A program made the translations under genes and the position numbers. This document shows, in pieces, positions 50,854-60,358 of a DNA stretch of 64,000 bases. The notes below the pieces were generated by a model. That model was not told the DNA's origin. It saw only the letters and a list, made by a program, of their open reading frames with translations, and did no database searches. The stretch lies in the NCBI GenBank assembly GCA_964544595.1, contig CAZJBM010000004.1, positions 23,150 through 87,149 of the forward strand. The letters are read 5' to 3'. Position 1 is the first letter of the stretch. Each line of letters opens with the position of its first letter. Origin of the DNA: JAGBWK01 sp964544595. GTDB lineage: Bacteria; Bacteroidota; Bacteroidia; Bacteroidales; Muribaculaceae.

Positions 50854-53800
50854 ATGAAAAAACAACTACTCACATTGGCGACGGCATTAGCCTTGTCGAC
50901 ACCGACATGGGCCGACGCGTTGCCTTACTCGCAATCGTTCGACACAAAGGACGCGTTCAACACGATGACTTTGTGGCACGCCGACACCGACACCCACGAC
51001 TGGGACTACAGCAGCTCAGCCGCCAGATTCTATCCAGGCACGCGCTATAACTCATACAACGCATGGTTCTTCACCCCTTCGCTCGATCTCGAAGCGGGAA
51101 AAACCTACGTTATAACCTTCACTACATGGATTTCGTCGAGCGGAAGCAGCAATTACAAAGACCTCTACGTAAGCTACGGCACTGACTGCACCGCTGAGTC
51201 GCAGACCCAGGTATGGATGGAGAACATCCAAAGCTCCACACACACGGCCAAGAAACTCACAATCACGCCCGAAACAACGGGGGCTTACAATATTGGCTTC
51301 CATACCGAAGCATCATCGGGCAGCTCGAACGACATTCTCGTTGACGACATTCTCATCAAGGAGTACATATCGCTCCCCGGCAAGGCTACCGACGTGACTG
51401 CGACTCCGGGAGAAAAGGGCGTATTGTCCGTCACCCTTTCATGGACCAACCCCTCGGTCAACGATGGCGGATCGGCCCTCAACCAGCTCTCAGGCGCGAA
51501 AATATACCGCACCGACTCCTCATGGGTCACCATGGGCGAATCAAACCTCATAGCCACCATTACCGACGGTGTTGCTCCGGGCCAAACCTCAACATGGACC
51601 GACAACACCATCGACAAACCGGGCACTTACTACTATAATATCGTGCCATTTAACGACAACGGCAACTCATCGCTTACCCCTGATAAAATCAAAACCGCTT
51701 ACGTGGGCCCCGACACCAACATCGGCGCGACCAAAAACGTGGTTGCATCGGCTGTTGAGGGCAACGACAAGGCCATAACCCTCACATGGGACGCACCTAC
51801 GGGAACCAATGGCGGATATATCGACCCCGCCGCCGTTGCATGGAAAATAACCCGCAAAGGCGCTGAAACCGTCGTGCTTGAAGAGGCTTGGAGCGGCCAG
51901 CCCCCTTACCTCTACACCGACGCCAACCTCCCCGGCCTCGCCGCTTACACATACACCGTTCAGTATATCTACAACGATAAAACCGAAACCACCGGTGCCA
52001 CTTCTAACGCTATCGCCGCAGGCGGCACCGCAGCCCTCCCCTACTCCGAAACATTCCCAACGACAACAATTTCTCCTATCTACACCCAACTGCCCGCAAA
52101 TTCCTGGGGAGTGGCATCTGGAGCAGCGTACTTTGCCTCTACATCAAGCGTTAAAGAGGGTTGGCTTCTCACTCCTCCCTTTGAACTGAAAAAGGGTGTG
52201 GCTTACGACATCGATTACCAGACTTGGGTTAGCAGTGCTACCTATCCCAAACAGGTTGCCCTTACAGTGGGTAAAGAAGCGACCGCTGAAGCTCAAACCA
52301 CAATTCTTGCCGACGAAAACATCTCCAACACCTCGTCATACGCTACAACCGCAAACAAATCAGTGCGTTATTTCGCAGAGGAAGATGGAGTGGTTTATTT
52401 CGGATTCCACGTTTCAGGAACAGCCGTCACAGGCCGAACAAGCATTGACAACATATCTATCAAAGAGGTGAAAGTAGTTCCCGAAGCAGCAAAAGACTTC
52501 ACAGCGACTCCCGACGAAGATGATGAACTCGCCGTAAATCTCGCCTGGACTAACCCAACGAACGACAATCTCGGCAACGCGCTCTCGTCGATTGACAAAA
52601 TCGAAGTTTACCGCGGCGACGTGATTATCAAGAAATACATCAACGCCGAGCCTGGCAAGCAAATGACTCTGACCGACGAAGGCATCGAGAAAGCAGGTAT
52701 CTACACCTACAAAATCATCGCCTATCTCGGCCAAAATCCCGGCGAGGAAGCTACCGCATCGTCAGGTCTCGTTGGCGGCCCCATCCTCCTCCCCTACACT
52801 CCCGACTTCTCATCGGCCGAAAGCTTCGATTTCTGGTCGATGCCCGCCACCTCTGCCGGCGACAAGTGGAGCTACAACGCCTTGAACTCCCGACTTGAAG
52901 CTCCCAACAAAGACGGACTTTGGCTCTTCACTCCGCAATTCAAGGCCCAACAAGGCACCGTGACCCTCAAGCTCAACGCTGCTATATATTTAAGTAGCTA
53001 TCCGGAAACGGTCATCATTGCTCTTTACAAAGACGCTAACCCCTCAGCAGAGCCTATTACAGAGCCTATTACCCATAAATTCACGAGCACAAGCAAAACC
53101 GATGCGGAGTTCACATTCGACGTGGCTGAAGAGGGTAAATACTACATCGGCATATCTCGCCCGAAGACAGCGCGTATACTATATCTCTACGGCGTATCAA
53201 TCGAGCAGACCAAAGTTATCAACCTCAACGCCCCTCTCGCCGCCACCGATCTCACCGCTACCGGAGATAACGACGACGAATCGAAGGTCAACCTCTCTTG
53301 GACGAATCCGACTCTCACCGTCGGTGGCGCCGACCTCACCGAAATCACCAAAGTGGAAGTGCTTCGCGACGGCGAAGTGATCGCCACTCTCGACGGCAAC
53401 GCCGAAAGCTACGTTGACATGCTCGACGAAGCCGGCAAATACACCTACTCGGTCATCGTCTACAACGGCGATGACGCGTCGGAGCCCGCCACCGTCACCA
53501 CCGGTTTCGTCGGAGGCGCATACGAGCTCCCCTACGATCCCGATTTCACCCAGGCTGCAACATTCGACACCTGGAGCTTCGTGCCTAACGAAAAAGGCAG
53601 CGTGCTGAAATACATCGACTCGAAAGATTACCTTGAAGCCTACGCTAATAACGTGGCTGCCGAGACACCCATGTTCAAAGCAAAGAAAGGCACAATCAAT
53701 TTAGCTATCTCAGCCAAAACTTCAACCTATAGATATCCTACCAAACTCACTGTCAACGTGCTTTCTCAAAGCAACGAGATTGTAGCCACAGAAAATTACG

Positions 53801-54396
53801 AATTCACCAACGTAAGTTGGTCTGAAACAAAAAATCTCGAAGCAACCATTCCCGCCGAAGGAAAATATTACGTGCAAATCATCGTTACTGACTCAGGCAA
53901 CGGAACGTTTATAGACGATCTCTCAGTTGAGCAGACCTCAGTGGTTGAGCCTATCACAATCTGGTGGGACAACACCGACGCTTGCTACGCGACTCCCGCT
54001 GTTTCGGTCGACGGAGGCGAGCCGGTAGTGATGACCTGCGTATGGGACGGCACAATGCCCTCAGCCGCTCGCCGCGCCGCTCGCAAAATCTTCGAGAAAG
54101 ACGCGTTCTACGCCGAGATTCCCGGCGACGCCAAGAGCGTGAAATTCCTCGACGCCGAGAATCCCGAAGCGGCTGTCGAAATCGAGAATCCTGAGCACAA
54201 TCGCATCTACAAGGCCGACGGCACCTCTGAGGTTTACGACCCCGACAACGTGACCGCTATCGAAGCCGTGATTGCCGAAAGCGCCGATGCCCCCGTCTAC
54301 TTCAACCTCCAGGGAGCCCGCGTGGCTCATCCCGCCGTAGGCCAGCCCTACATCGTGGTCCGCGCCGGCAAAGTGACCAAAGAAATCGTCAAATAA
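50854..54396 (+). CDS. Large secreted multi-domain adhesin-like protein
   Basis: From ATG 50854 the protein has 1180 residues with a signal peptide (KKQLLTLATALALSTPTWADA). About four jelly-roll choice-of-anchor J-like modules (PYSQSFDTKDAFNTMTLWHADT, PYSETFPTTTISPIYTQLPA, PYTPDFSSAESFDFWSMPAT and PYDPDFTQAATFDTWSFVPN are the starts) alternate with fibronectin type III modules (forms like VTLSWTNPSVNDGGSALNQL). The tail PVYFNLQGARVAHPAVGQPY resembles a type IX-like sorting end. It is likely surface exposed and may bind host or glycan; enzyme sites are not seen. Paralogous tails occur in the pectinesterase-like and M6 proteins. Confidence 0.75.
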   Translation: MKKQLLTLATALALSTPTWADALPYSQSFDTKDAFNTMTLWHADTDTHDWDYSSSAARFYPGTRYNSYNAWFFTPSLDLEAGKTYVITFTTWISSSGSSNYKDLYVSYGTDCTAESQTQVWMENIQSSTHTAKKLTITPETTGAYNIGFHTEASSGSSNDILVDDILIKEYISLPGKATDVTATPGEKGVLSVTLSWTNPSVNDGGSALNQLSGAKIYRTDSSWVTMGESNLIATITDGVAPGQTSTWTDNTIDKPGTYYYNIVPFNDNGNSSLTPDKIKTAYVGPDTNIGATKNVVASAVEGNDKAITLTWDAPTGTNGGYIDPAAVAWKITRKGAETVVLEEAWSGQPPYLYTDANLPGLAAYTYTVQYIYNDKTETTGATSNAIAAGGTAALPYSETFPTTTISPIYTQLPANSWGVASGAAYFASTSSVKEGWLLTPPFELKKGVAYDIDYQTWVSSATYPKQVALTVGKEATAEAQTTILADENISNTSSYATTANKSVRYFAEEDGVVYFGFHVSGTAVTGRTSIDNISIKEVKVVPEAAKDFTATPDEDDELAVNLAWTNPTNDNLGNALSSIDKIEVYRGDVIIKKYINAEPGKQMTLTDEGIEKAGIYTYKIIAYLGQNPGEEATASSGLVGGPILLPYTPDFSSAESFDFWSMPATSAGDKWSYNALNSRLEAPNKDGLWLFTPQFKAQQGTVTLKLNAAIYLSSYPETVIIALYKDANPSAEPITEPITHKFTSTSKTDAEFTFDVAEEGKYYIGISRPKTARILYLYGVSIEQTKVINLNAPLAATDLTATGDNDDESKVNLSWTNPTLTVGGADLTEITKVEVLRDGEVIATLDGNAESYVDMLDEAGKYTYSVIVYNGDDASEPATVTTGFVGGAYELPYDPDFTQAATFDTWSFVPNEKGSVLKYIDSKDYLEAYANNVAAETPMFKAKKGTINLAISAKTSTYRYPTKLTVNVLSQSNEIVATENYEFTNVSWSETKNLEATIPAEGKYYVQIIVTDSGNGTFIDDLSVEQTSVVEPITIWWDNTDACYATPAVSVDGGEPVVMTCVWDGTMPSAARRAARKIFEKDAFYAEIPGDAKSVKFLDAENPEAAVEIENPEHNRIYKADGTSEVYDPDNVTAIEAVIAESADAPVYFNLQGARVAHPAVGQPYIVVRAGKVTKEIVK

Positions 54397-54417
54397 TCCT
54401 CGATTCAGCCTTTAATT

Positions 54418-54453
54418 GATAATGCCGATAGTATCAATGCTATCGGCATTATC
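54418..54453 (+). terminator. Terminator after the adhesin-like gene
   Basis: GATAATGCCGATAG (54418-54431) pairs perfectly with CTATCGGCATTATC (54440-54453), loop of 8 nt, 22 nt past the stop. No long T-run follows. Confidence 0.65.
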
Positions 54454-54533
54454 ATCCACTTAACTAATCGGTCAAGGTTTCGGCCAACAAAAAGACCGCA
54501 GACACCACCAATCTGATTACTATCATTTTTCTC

Positions 54534-56876
54534 ATGAATAAGTTTACTACTCTTATCACCGCGACAGCCATTGGCCTATCGGCCGCTGCCGTAGGTTTCG
54601 TGCCCGAAGTCACCGAAGTGGCTAAAGGCCCCGTAAAAGTCGAGTCGGCGCCTGTGAAATATCACGCGCCCGCCAAACGCTCGGCAGCCAAAGTCAACAC
54701 ATCGGCCACGCCTCTTTTCACAGCCGACGTCGCCCAGGCCTTAGCCCCGGTATGGAGCGAAAACTTCGACAACGGCTCGCTGAAAAACTGGACAGTCGAC
54801 GCCGCTAAAAACGTGAAATGGACGGTAAAAGCGTTCTCAGGCGACAAGAGCTTTGACGCCTACGACCCCGAGAACCTCAACTCGCTCTACGTTGAAGGCC
54901 CCTATCAGGTATACAACCGCGAAATTTCGTCGATCACATCGGGCGAATTCACCGTGCCGTTCAACGGCTCGCTGAGCGCCTATGTAGGCTACTCTCTCAA
55001 CTACGACGACGCCTGCCGTCTGATCATATCTATCTCAACCGACGACTTCGAGACCTCAACCGACCTCTGGAACTCGAAGGACGGCGAAGGCGAACGCCCC
55101 TGGGCTTGGCGCCCGGCCAAAGCCGACCTCTCGCAGTGGGCCGGACAAAAAGCTAAACTGCGCCTCACATACTCATGGGGGTCGAAAGACGAGACATTCA
55201 AGACAGGCGGCTATCTGGGCGACTTCGTCATCGACGGGCTGCAGGTTTCAGGTCTCTCGGCTATCGACGGAGTGGCTCTCACCACCGGCGAAAAGCTCCG
55301 TCTCGTAAGCCTTGTGCCCGATGCGCAATCCTACAAATGGTCAATGCCGGGCGCTACTCCCTCCGAGTCGACCGAGGCCAACCCCGAAATCTACTATACC
55401 GCTGACGGCTCTTACAACGTGACCCTCGAAGTCACCACCGCAGACGGCGAAGCGACCTCCTACACCGCAACTGATTTCGCCACCGTCACCGGAACCGCAC
55501 CCGTGGCCAAAATACTTCCCCCGGCCACATTCTCCTACGTCGACGCCACCCTCGAATACCCCTACCTTGTAGCGCCGCTCGCATCAGTGAAATTCAGCGA
55601 CGCATCTGCCGGATTCCCGACCGACCGCACATGGGTATTCGCCGGCCTTACCGACGGCGACCCCGACGCGCAGGTCGAGACCAACGAAGAGAATCCCTCA
55701 GTCAACTATATGTATCAGCACAATTGGCCCGTAGGCCTGGTCGTGGCCAACGAGCATGGCGTCTCGACCGACCTCGTCACCGTTGCAGCTGAATATCAGG
55801 GAGCTATCACCAACTGGAAGAAAAACGACTATGCCACCACTTTCGATATGCATGACTGGGGCACATTCCCCGGCTCCAACAGCCACGGCATCACCCGCTA
55901 CGCCGAGCGATTCTCAGCTCCGTCGCGCCCTGCCATTATCGGCGGTGCCTACGTTTACTTCATGAAAGCGCCCTCTGAACTGCAGGTTACCGACAACACT
56001 ACCGTTACCGTAAGCGTCTACACCTCTGAGAACGGCCTCCCCGGCAAGCGTCTCGACTTCGGTCTCTGGGATGTGATCGACCTCAACGGCCCGACTGCCG
56101 ACGGAAGCGTTCAGGGCACATGGTTTGACTTCACCGACCTGCCCACTGTAAGCGACGAGTTCTTCATCGTCATCGACGGCCTCCCCGAGAGCCGCGACGA
56201 CTTCGAGGGCGTGGCGTTCGCTATGGCAGGCTGGCGCCCGCAGGGTAACACCGCCCTGCTCGAGATCGACGGCCAGTGGCGCGAGGTCAATGACTACTTC
56301 GGCGCCGACAAGTGCACGTCATATCTTGTGCGCCCCGTGATACGCCACTCGGTAATCGCTTCGCTTCCCGTTGGCGACGACACTGTCATCTTCGACAAAG
56401 ATGGCGGCGAGACCTCACATACGATCTACTCCTACATGGGCCGCGAGGAAAATGTGGCCTGCGACGCCGACTGGTGCCGCGTCACTTCAGCCCCCAGCGA
56501 ATATACAATTGATGAGCTTACAATCGCTTGCGACCCCAACACCACCAACGCTGACCGCGAGGCTCACCTCACCATCTCTGACGGCGTGGGCACCCACGTG
56601 TTGACCGTGAAGCAAAGCAACGTCTCAGGAATCACCGTCACCGAGACCGCGGCTGCTGAAATCGCGGCATATCCCTCGCTGTTCAGCGACTCGTTCACCC
56701 TCACTTTCCCCGCCGGTAGCTCTATGCTCCAGGTTGTCGACCTCAACGGACGCCTGATCGTGAGCCAAAACGTAGATCCAACCGCCACTTCAGCCACCAT
56801 CAACGGCTCTGCATGGGCAATCGGCGTTTACATCGTGCTCGTTGACGACAAGCCTGTCAAGGTAGTCAAATTGTAG
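54534..56876 (+). CDS. Secreted PKD/BACON-domain protein with T9SS tail
   Basis: A 780-residue protein with a short signal (TTLITATAIGLSAAAVGF). After a beta-rich region (about 70-240), a PKD module (about 255-330, GSYNVTLEVTTADGEATSYT), a choice-of-anchor J-like part (about 420-600), and a BACON-type module (about 615-700, YTIDELTIACDPNTTNADRE, ending HVLTVKQSN) come in order. The last 75 residues (YPSLFSDSFTLTFPAGSSML...VVDLNGRLIVS) form a canonical type A sorting domain of the type IX secretion system, so the protein is probably exported to the surface. No enzymatic motif. It lies between the adhesin-like and M6 protease genes. Confidence 0.8.
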   Translation: MNKFTTLITATAIGLSAAAVGFVPEVTEVAKGPVKVESAPVKYHAPAKRSAAKVNTSATPLFTADVAQALAPVWSENFDNGSLKNWTVDAAKNVKWTVKAFSGDKSFDAYDPENLNSLYVEGPYQVYNREISSITSGEFTVPFNGSLSAYVGYSLNYDDACRLIISISTDDFETSTDLWNSKDGEGERPWAWRPAKADLSQWAGQKAKLRLTYSWGSKDETFKTGGYLGDFVIDGLQVSGLSAIDGVALTTGEKLRLVSLVPDAQSYKWSMPGATPSESTEANPEIYYTADGSYNVTLEVTTADGEATSYTATDFATVTGTAPVAKILPPATFSYVDATLEYPYLVAPLASVKFSDASAGFPTDRTWVFAGLTDGDPDAQVETNEENPSVNYMYQHNWPVGLVVANEHGVSTDLVTVAAEYQGAITNWKKNDYATTFDMHDWGTFPGSNSHGITRYAERFSAPSRPAIIGGAYVYFMKAPSELQVTDNTTVTVSVYTSENGLPGKRLDFGLWDVIDLNGPTADGSVQGTWFDFTDLPTVSDEFFIVIDGLPESRDDFEGVAFAMAGWRPQGNTALLEIDGQWREVNDYFGADKCTSYLVRPVIRHSVIASLPVGDDTVIFDKDGGETSHTIYSYMGREENVACDADWCRVTSAPSEYTIDELTIACDPNTTNADREAHLTISDGVGTHVLTVKQSNVSGITVTETAAAEIAAYPSLFSDSFTLTFPAGSSMLQVVDLNGRLIVSQNVDPTATSATINGSAWAIGVYIVLVDDKPVKVVKL

Positions 56877-56929
56877 TTCGCGGCCCACGTTTTAACTTTG
56901 ATTTAACTTTTACATTCAACTTTTTTGCT

Positions 56930-56972
56930 TACCTTTGTAGGCTAAGTGTCGCCACTCGACGCTTAGCCTACT
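56930..56972 (+). promoter_or_regulatory. -7 box overlapping a terminator-like hairpin
   Basis: TACCTTTG at 56930-56937 fits a promoter, and its last base opens a 15-bp hairpin (56937-56951 with 56957-56971, one G-U pair) followed by TTTTC. It can end the PKD/BACON transcript and at the same time be the first structure in the M6 transcript leader. Confidence 0.5.
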
Positions 56973-57020
56973 TTTCTAATATCATAATCCGTAAGTTTAC
57001 TACTCTAAAGCATTTAAGCA

Positions 57021-59501
57021 ATGAACGTTATACGTAATTTCATATTGTCGGGCTCATTAGTATGCTCGTTAGGTTTGATGGCGGTGCCTGCGAAGCGCAT
57101 CACCTTCACCGCCACGCAGCCCGACGGCACCATAGTGACCCTCACCCGAGGGGGCGATGAATTCAACAAATTCTTCACCGCCGACGACGGCGCCATTGTT
57201 GTGGCCTCGACCGACGGAGGCTACTATTTCGCGGCAGTCGACCCGGCCTCCGGACGCATGATCCCCTCCACTACCCTCGCGGCCGACGCGGCTTCGCGCT
57301 CTCCGCTGCAGAAGCAATACGCCACTTCGATGAGCAAGCTCAATCTCGCCGAAGCGATGGAGCTCAACGCGTCGAAATCGCGCATCGCTCCCCGCAAAGA
57401 CTCCCGCTCGCTCGCCCCGTCGCGCGCGACCGCGGCGTTTCCCCAGCAAGGCGTTGGCCTCTTCCCCGGCGCCACCTACCCCCGCACAGGCTCTCCCAAA
57501 GGTCTCATAATCCTTGTGCAATACTCCGATGTGAAATTCGACCTTGGATCTAAAACGAGCAGCTATTTCACCGACCTGCTGAAGAAGAAAGGGTTCTCTG
57601 AATATGGCGCCACGGGATGCGCCGAAGAGTACTTCGCCGATAACTCCATGGGTATCTTCACCCCCGACTTTGAAGTTTTCGGGCCAGTCACCCTCCCGAA
57701 CAACCGCGCTTACTATGGCAGAAACGACAGCTACGGCAACGACTCCAACCCGGAGCAGATGATTATCGACGGATGTAAGCTGCTCGATTCGCAAATCAAC
57801 TTCAAGGACTTTGACACCGACGGCGACGGCTATGTCGACAACGTGTTTGTGTTCTACGCCGGCGAGGGGGAGGCTTCAAGCTCAATCGCCAACGCGGTGT
57901 GGCCCCACCAATGGGAACTCGAATCGGCAAACAAATCGCTCACGCTCGACGGCGTGAGAATCAACCGTTACGCCTGCTCTAACGAAATATTTGACGGCAC
58001 GCCTGAGGGCATAGGCACTTTCGTCCATGAGTTCTCTCACGTGATGGGATTGCCCGACCTCTATCATACAAGCGACAACTCGGCTTACTACACCCCCGGC
58101 GAATGGTCGGCTCTCGACTACGGCCCCTACAACAACGAGGGACGCACCCCTCCCGCTTACTCGATATTTGAGCGCAACGCCATGGGTTGGGCCGACATCA
58201 CCGTTCTCGACGCCAACCCCGCGTCGCTTGAGCTTGAGCATATCATGGCCTCAAACAAAGGCTTCCTTATACCTACCGACAAGCCCACCGAGTTCTTCCT
58301 GCTCGAAAACCGCCAGCAGAAAGGATGGGACGAGTTTATCCCCGGCCACGGAATGTTGATATGGCACATCGACTATAACGCCAACACTTGGCTTAACAAT
58401 GAAGTCAACAACACCAAGAGCCACCAATATGTCGACATCGAGGAGGCCAACAACAACCCCAACTCAATGAACCCCTCCACTTCGGCCGAATGGGCATTCC
58501 CCGGCTCGCGCGGGCTCTACACCTCGTTTACCGACGACACCACCCCCTCGATGCTCACCTGGTCGAAGAAACGACTCAATATGCCTATCACCAACATCGC
58601 TGAGTCAAACGGCATAATCACCTTTGACCTCTGCGGCGGTCTGCCCGACATACTTCCCCCCGTGGCCGAAATCCCCACGGAAATCGGCAGCGGCTACTTC
58701 GAGGCCACATGGCAACCAGTCGAGGGCGCAGTCGACTATCTCCTGTCGGTTTTCACCAAATCCGACGATGTCGCCATGACCGACACCAACGACTTCGGCT
58801 CAGGATCTGTCGCGCAGAATCCCGCCGGATGGGCAACCTCAACCACAAGCGTGTACACCTCAGCCGGCAACTTCGGCGAAGCGTCGCCTTCCTACAAATT
58901 GGCTAAGAAGGGCGAATACTTCTCAACCCCCTACTATCCCGGCCCGATCGACAAAATCTCATTCTGGGCCAAGGGCATGAGCCAGACAGCAAACACCCTG
59001 AGCGTCTACGCTGTCGACGAAAACGGCGCGGAGACCCTCATCGCTACCCTCTCCGACTGGAACCTGTCAAAAGGCCAGACCGTAGTGTTTGAGCCCAAAG
59101 TCGAGGCTCACAAGCTCAAATTCGTGTACAACAAAGAGAATACGGGCAATCTCGCGATTGACGATGTCGCGGTAAGCTACTCGGGAGCCGGCTCTAAAGT
59201 GCTCGACAACTACAACGCCGTCTCCACCGGGGGCGCCACCTCTATGCGCGTCGACAATCTGCCCGACGACGCTATCGGCTTCCAATACTCAGTTGTTGCC
59301 GTGAACGCCGACGGAAAGAAATCGGCAGCTTCCAATCTCGTTGACGTGCCGTTGACCTCATCGGTCACCGACCTCCCTGTCGACAACTCCACTCTCCCTG
59401 TCGAATATTTCAATCTTCAGGGTCAGCGCGTGGCCGCGCCCCAGGCCGGACAGCTCTACATACGCCGTCAGGGCACCACTGTCTCAAAAGTTGTTTTCTA
59501 A
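57021..59501 (+). CDS. Secreted M6-family metalloprotease
   Basis: An 826-residue protein with a signal peptide (NFILSGSLVCSLGLMAVPA). A pro-region (about 20-150) precedes the catalytic domain (about 155-560): FVHEFSHVMGLPDLYHT near residue 335 gives the HExxHxxGxxD zinc motif of immune inhibitor A-type peptidases, and GYVDNVFVFYAGEGE is a typical upstream region. A choice-of-anchor J-like module (about 570-740) and a fibronectin-like part lie after it. The end EYFNLQGQRVAAPQAG resembles the tails of the pectinesterase-like and adhesin-like proteins. Likely degrades extracellular protein. Confidence 0.85.
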   Translation: MNVIRNFILSGSLVCSLGLMAVPAKRITFTATQPDGTIVTLTRGGDEFNKFFTADDGAIVVASTDGGYYFAAVDPASGRMIPSTTLAADAASRSPLQKQYATSMSKLNLAEAMELNASKSRIAPRKDSRSLAPSRATAAFPQQGVGLFPGATYPRTGSPKGLIILVQYSDVKFDLGSKTSSYFTDLLKKKGFSEYGATGCAEEYFADNSMGIFTPDFEVFGPVTLPNNRAYYGRNDSYGNDSNPEQMIIDGCKLLDSQINFKDFDTDGDGYVDNVFVFYAGEGEASSSIANAVWPHQWELESANKSLTLDGVRINRYACSNEIFDGTPEGIGTFVHEFSHVMGLPDLYHTSDNSAYYTPGEWSALDYGPYNNEGRTPPAYSIFERNAMGWADITVLDANPASLELEHIMASNKGFLIPTDKPTEFFLLENRQQKGWDEFIPGHGMLIWHIDYNANTWLNNEVNNTKSHQYVDIEEANNNPNSMNPSTSAEWAFPGSRGLYTSFTDDTTPSMLTWSKKRLNMPITNIAESNGIITFDLCGGLPDILPPVAEIPTEIGSGYFEATWQPVEGAVDYLLSVFTKSDDVAMTDTNDFGSGSVAQNPAGWATSTTSVYTSAGNFGEASPSYKLAKKGEYFSTPYYPGPIDKISFWAKGMSQTANTLSVYAVDENGAETLIATLSDWNLSKGQTVVFEPKVEAHKLKFVYNKENTGNLAIDDVAVSYSGAGSKVLDNYNAVSTGGATSMRVDNLPDDAIGFQYSVVAVNADGKKSAASNLVDVPLTSSVTDLPVDNSTLPVEYFNLQGQRVAAPQAGQLYIRRQGTTVSKVVF

Positions 59502-59522
59502 CGTCATAAAGCCACTATAATC

Positions 59523-60287
59523 ATGGATAAGGTTAAGCCTAAAAAAGCTCTCGGCCAGCACTTCCTCACCGACGAGAATGTGTCGCGGCGCATAGCCGAC
59601 ACGATTGAGGGTTGCCCCTCGCTCCCGGTGGTCGAGGTAGGCCCCGGAATGGGGATGCTCACCAAATATCTTATAGCCGACGGCCGCAACCCTACAGTCG
59701 TGGAACTCGACAAAGAGAGCGTGGCATACCTTAGCGAGACATATCCGGCGCTGAATATTATCGAGGGGGATTTCCTTAAGATACCCCTCAGCGACTTCGG
59801 AACGAAAATTTGCGTCATCGGCAATTACCCTTACAACATATCTTCGCAGATATTCTTTCATGTGCTCGACTATAAAGACACAGTGGAATGTTGCTCGGGA
59901 ATGTTGCAGCGCGAGGTTGCCGAGCGCATCTGCGCCGCTCCCGGCACAAAAGCCCGCGGCATATTATCGGTGTTGCTCCAAGCATGGTATGACACCGAAT
60001 ATCTCTTTACCGTCAGCGAGCATGTGTTCAACCCGCCGCCAAAGGTTAAGTCGGGTGTGATTAGACTCACTCGCAACTCGGTGACCGACCTCGGATGCGA
60101 CGAGCGATTCTTCAAAATCGTGGTCAAAACCACCTTCGGACAACGACGCAAAACCATACGCAACTCCATAAAGCCTCTCCTCCAGCCCGGCGCTTCCATG
60201 CCCGACACGCCTCTGCTCGCCCTACGCCCCGAGCAGCTTACAGTGGAGCAATTCATTGAGCTCACGAATCTTATCAAGGGTCAGTAG
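59523..60287 (+). CDS. rsmA: 16S rRNA dimethyladenosine transferase
   Basis: A 254-residue RsmA/KsgA, methylating A1518 and A1519 (E. coli numbering) of 16S rRNA. KPKKALGQHFLTDENV start, VVEVGPGMGMLTKYL near residue 37 (S-adenosylmethionine site), VIGNYPYNISSQI near residue 98 (the NxPY motif) and RKTIRNSIKPLL near 204 are all present. The stop of the M6 gene is only 21 bp upstream, so it may be cotranscribed with it, which is odd for a housekeeping gene. Confidence 0.95.
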   Translation: MDKVKPKKALGQHFLTDENVSRRIADTIEGCPSLPVVEVGPGMGMLTKYLIADGRNPTVVELDKESVAYLSETYPALNIIEGDFLKIPLSDFGTKICVIGNYPYNISSQIFFHVLDYKDTVECCSGMLQREVAERICAAPGTKARGILSVLLQAWYDTEYLFTVSEHVFNPPPKVKSGVIRLTRNSVTDLGCDERFFKIVVKTTFGQRRKTIRNSIKPLLQPGASMPDTPLLALRPEQLTVEQFIELTNLIKGQ

Positions 60288-60358
60288 AGCGTGGGCGTAC
60301 GCTGTTTTAAGGGTCAAAGCGCCAATGTCAGAACGATAAAAGAGAAAAATCAAGTCGC

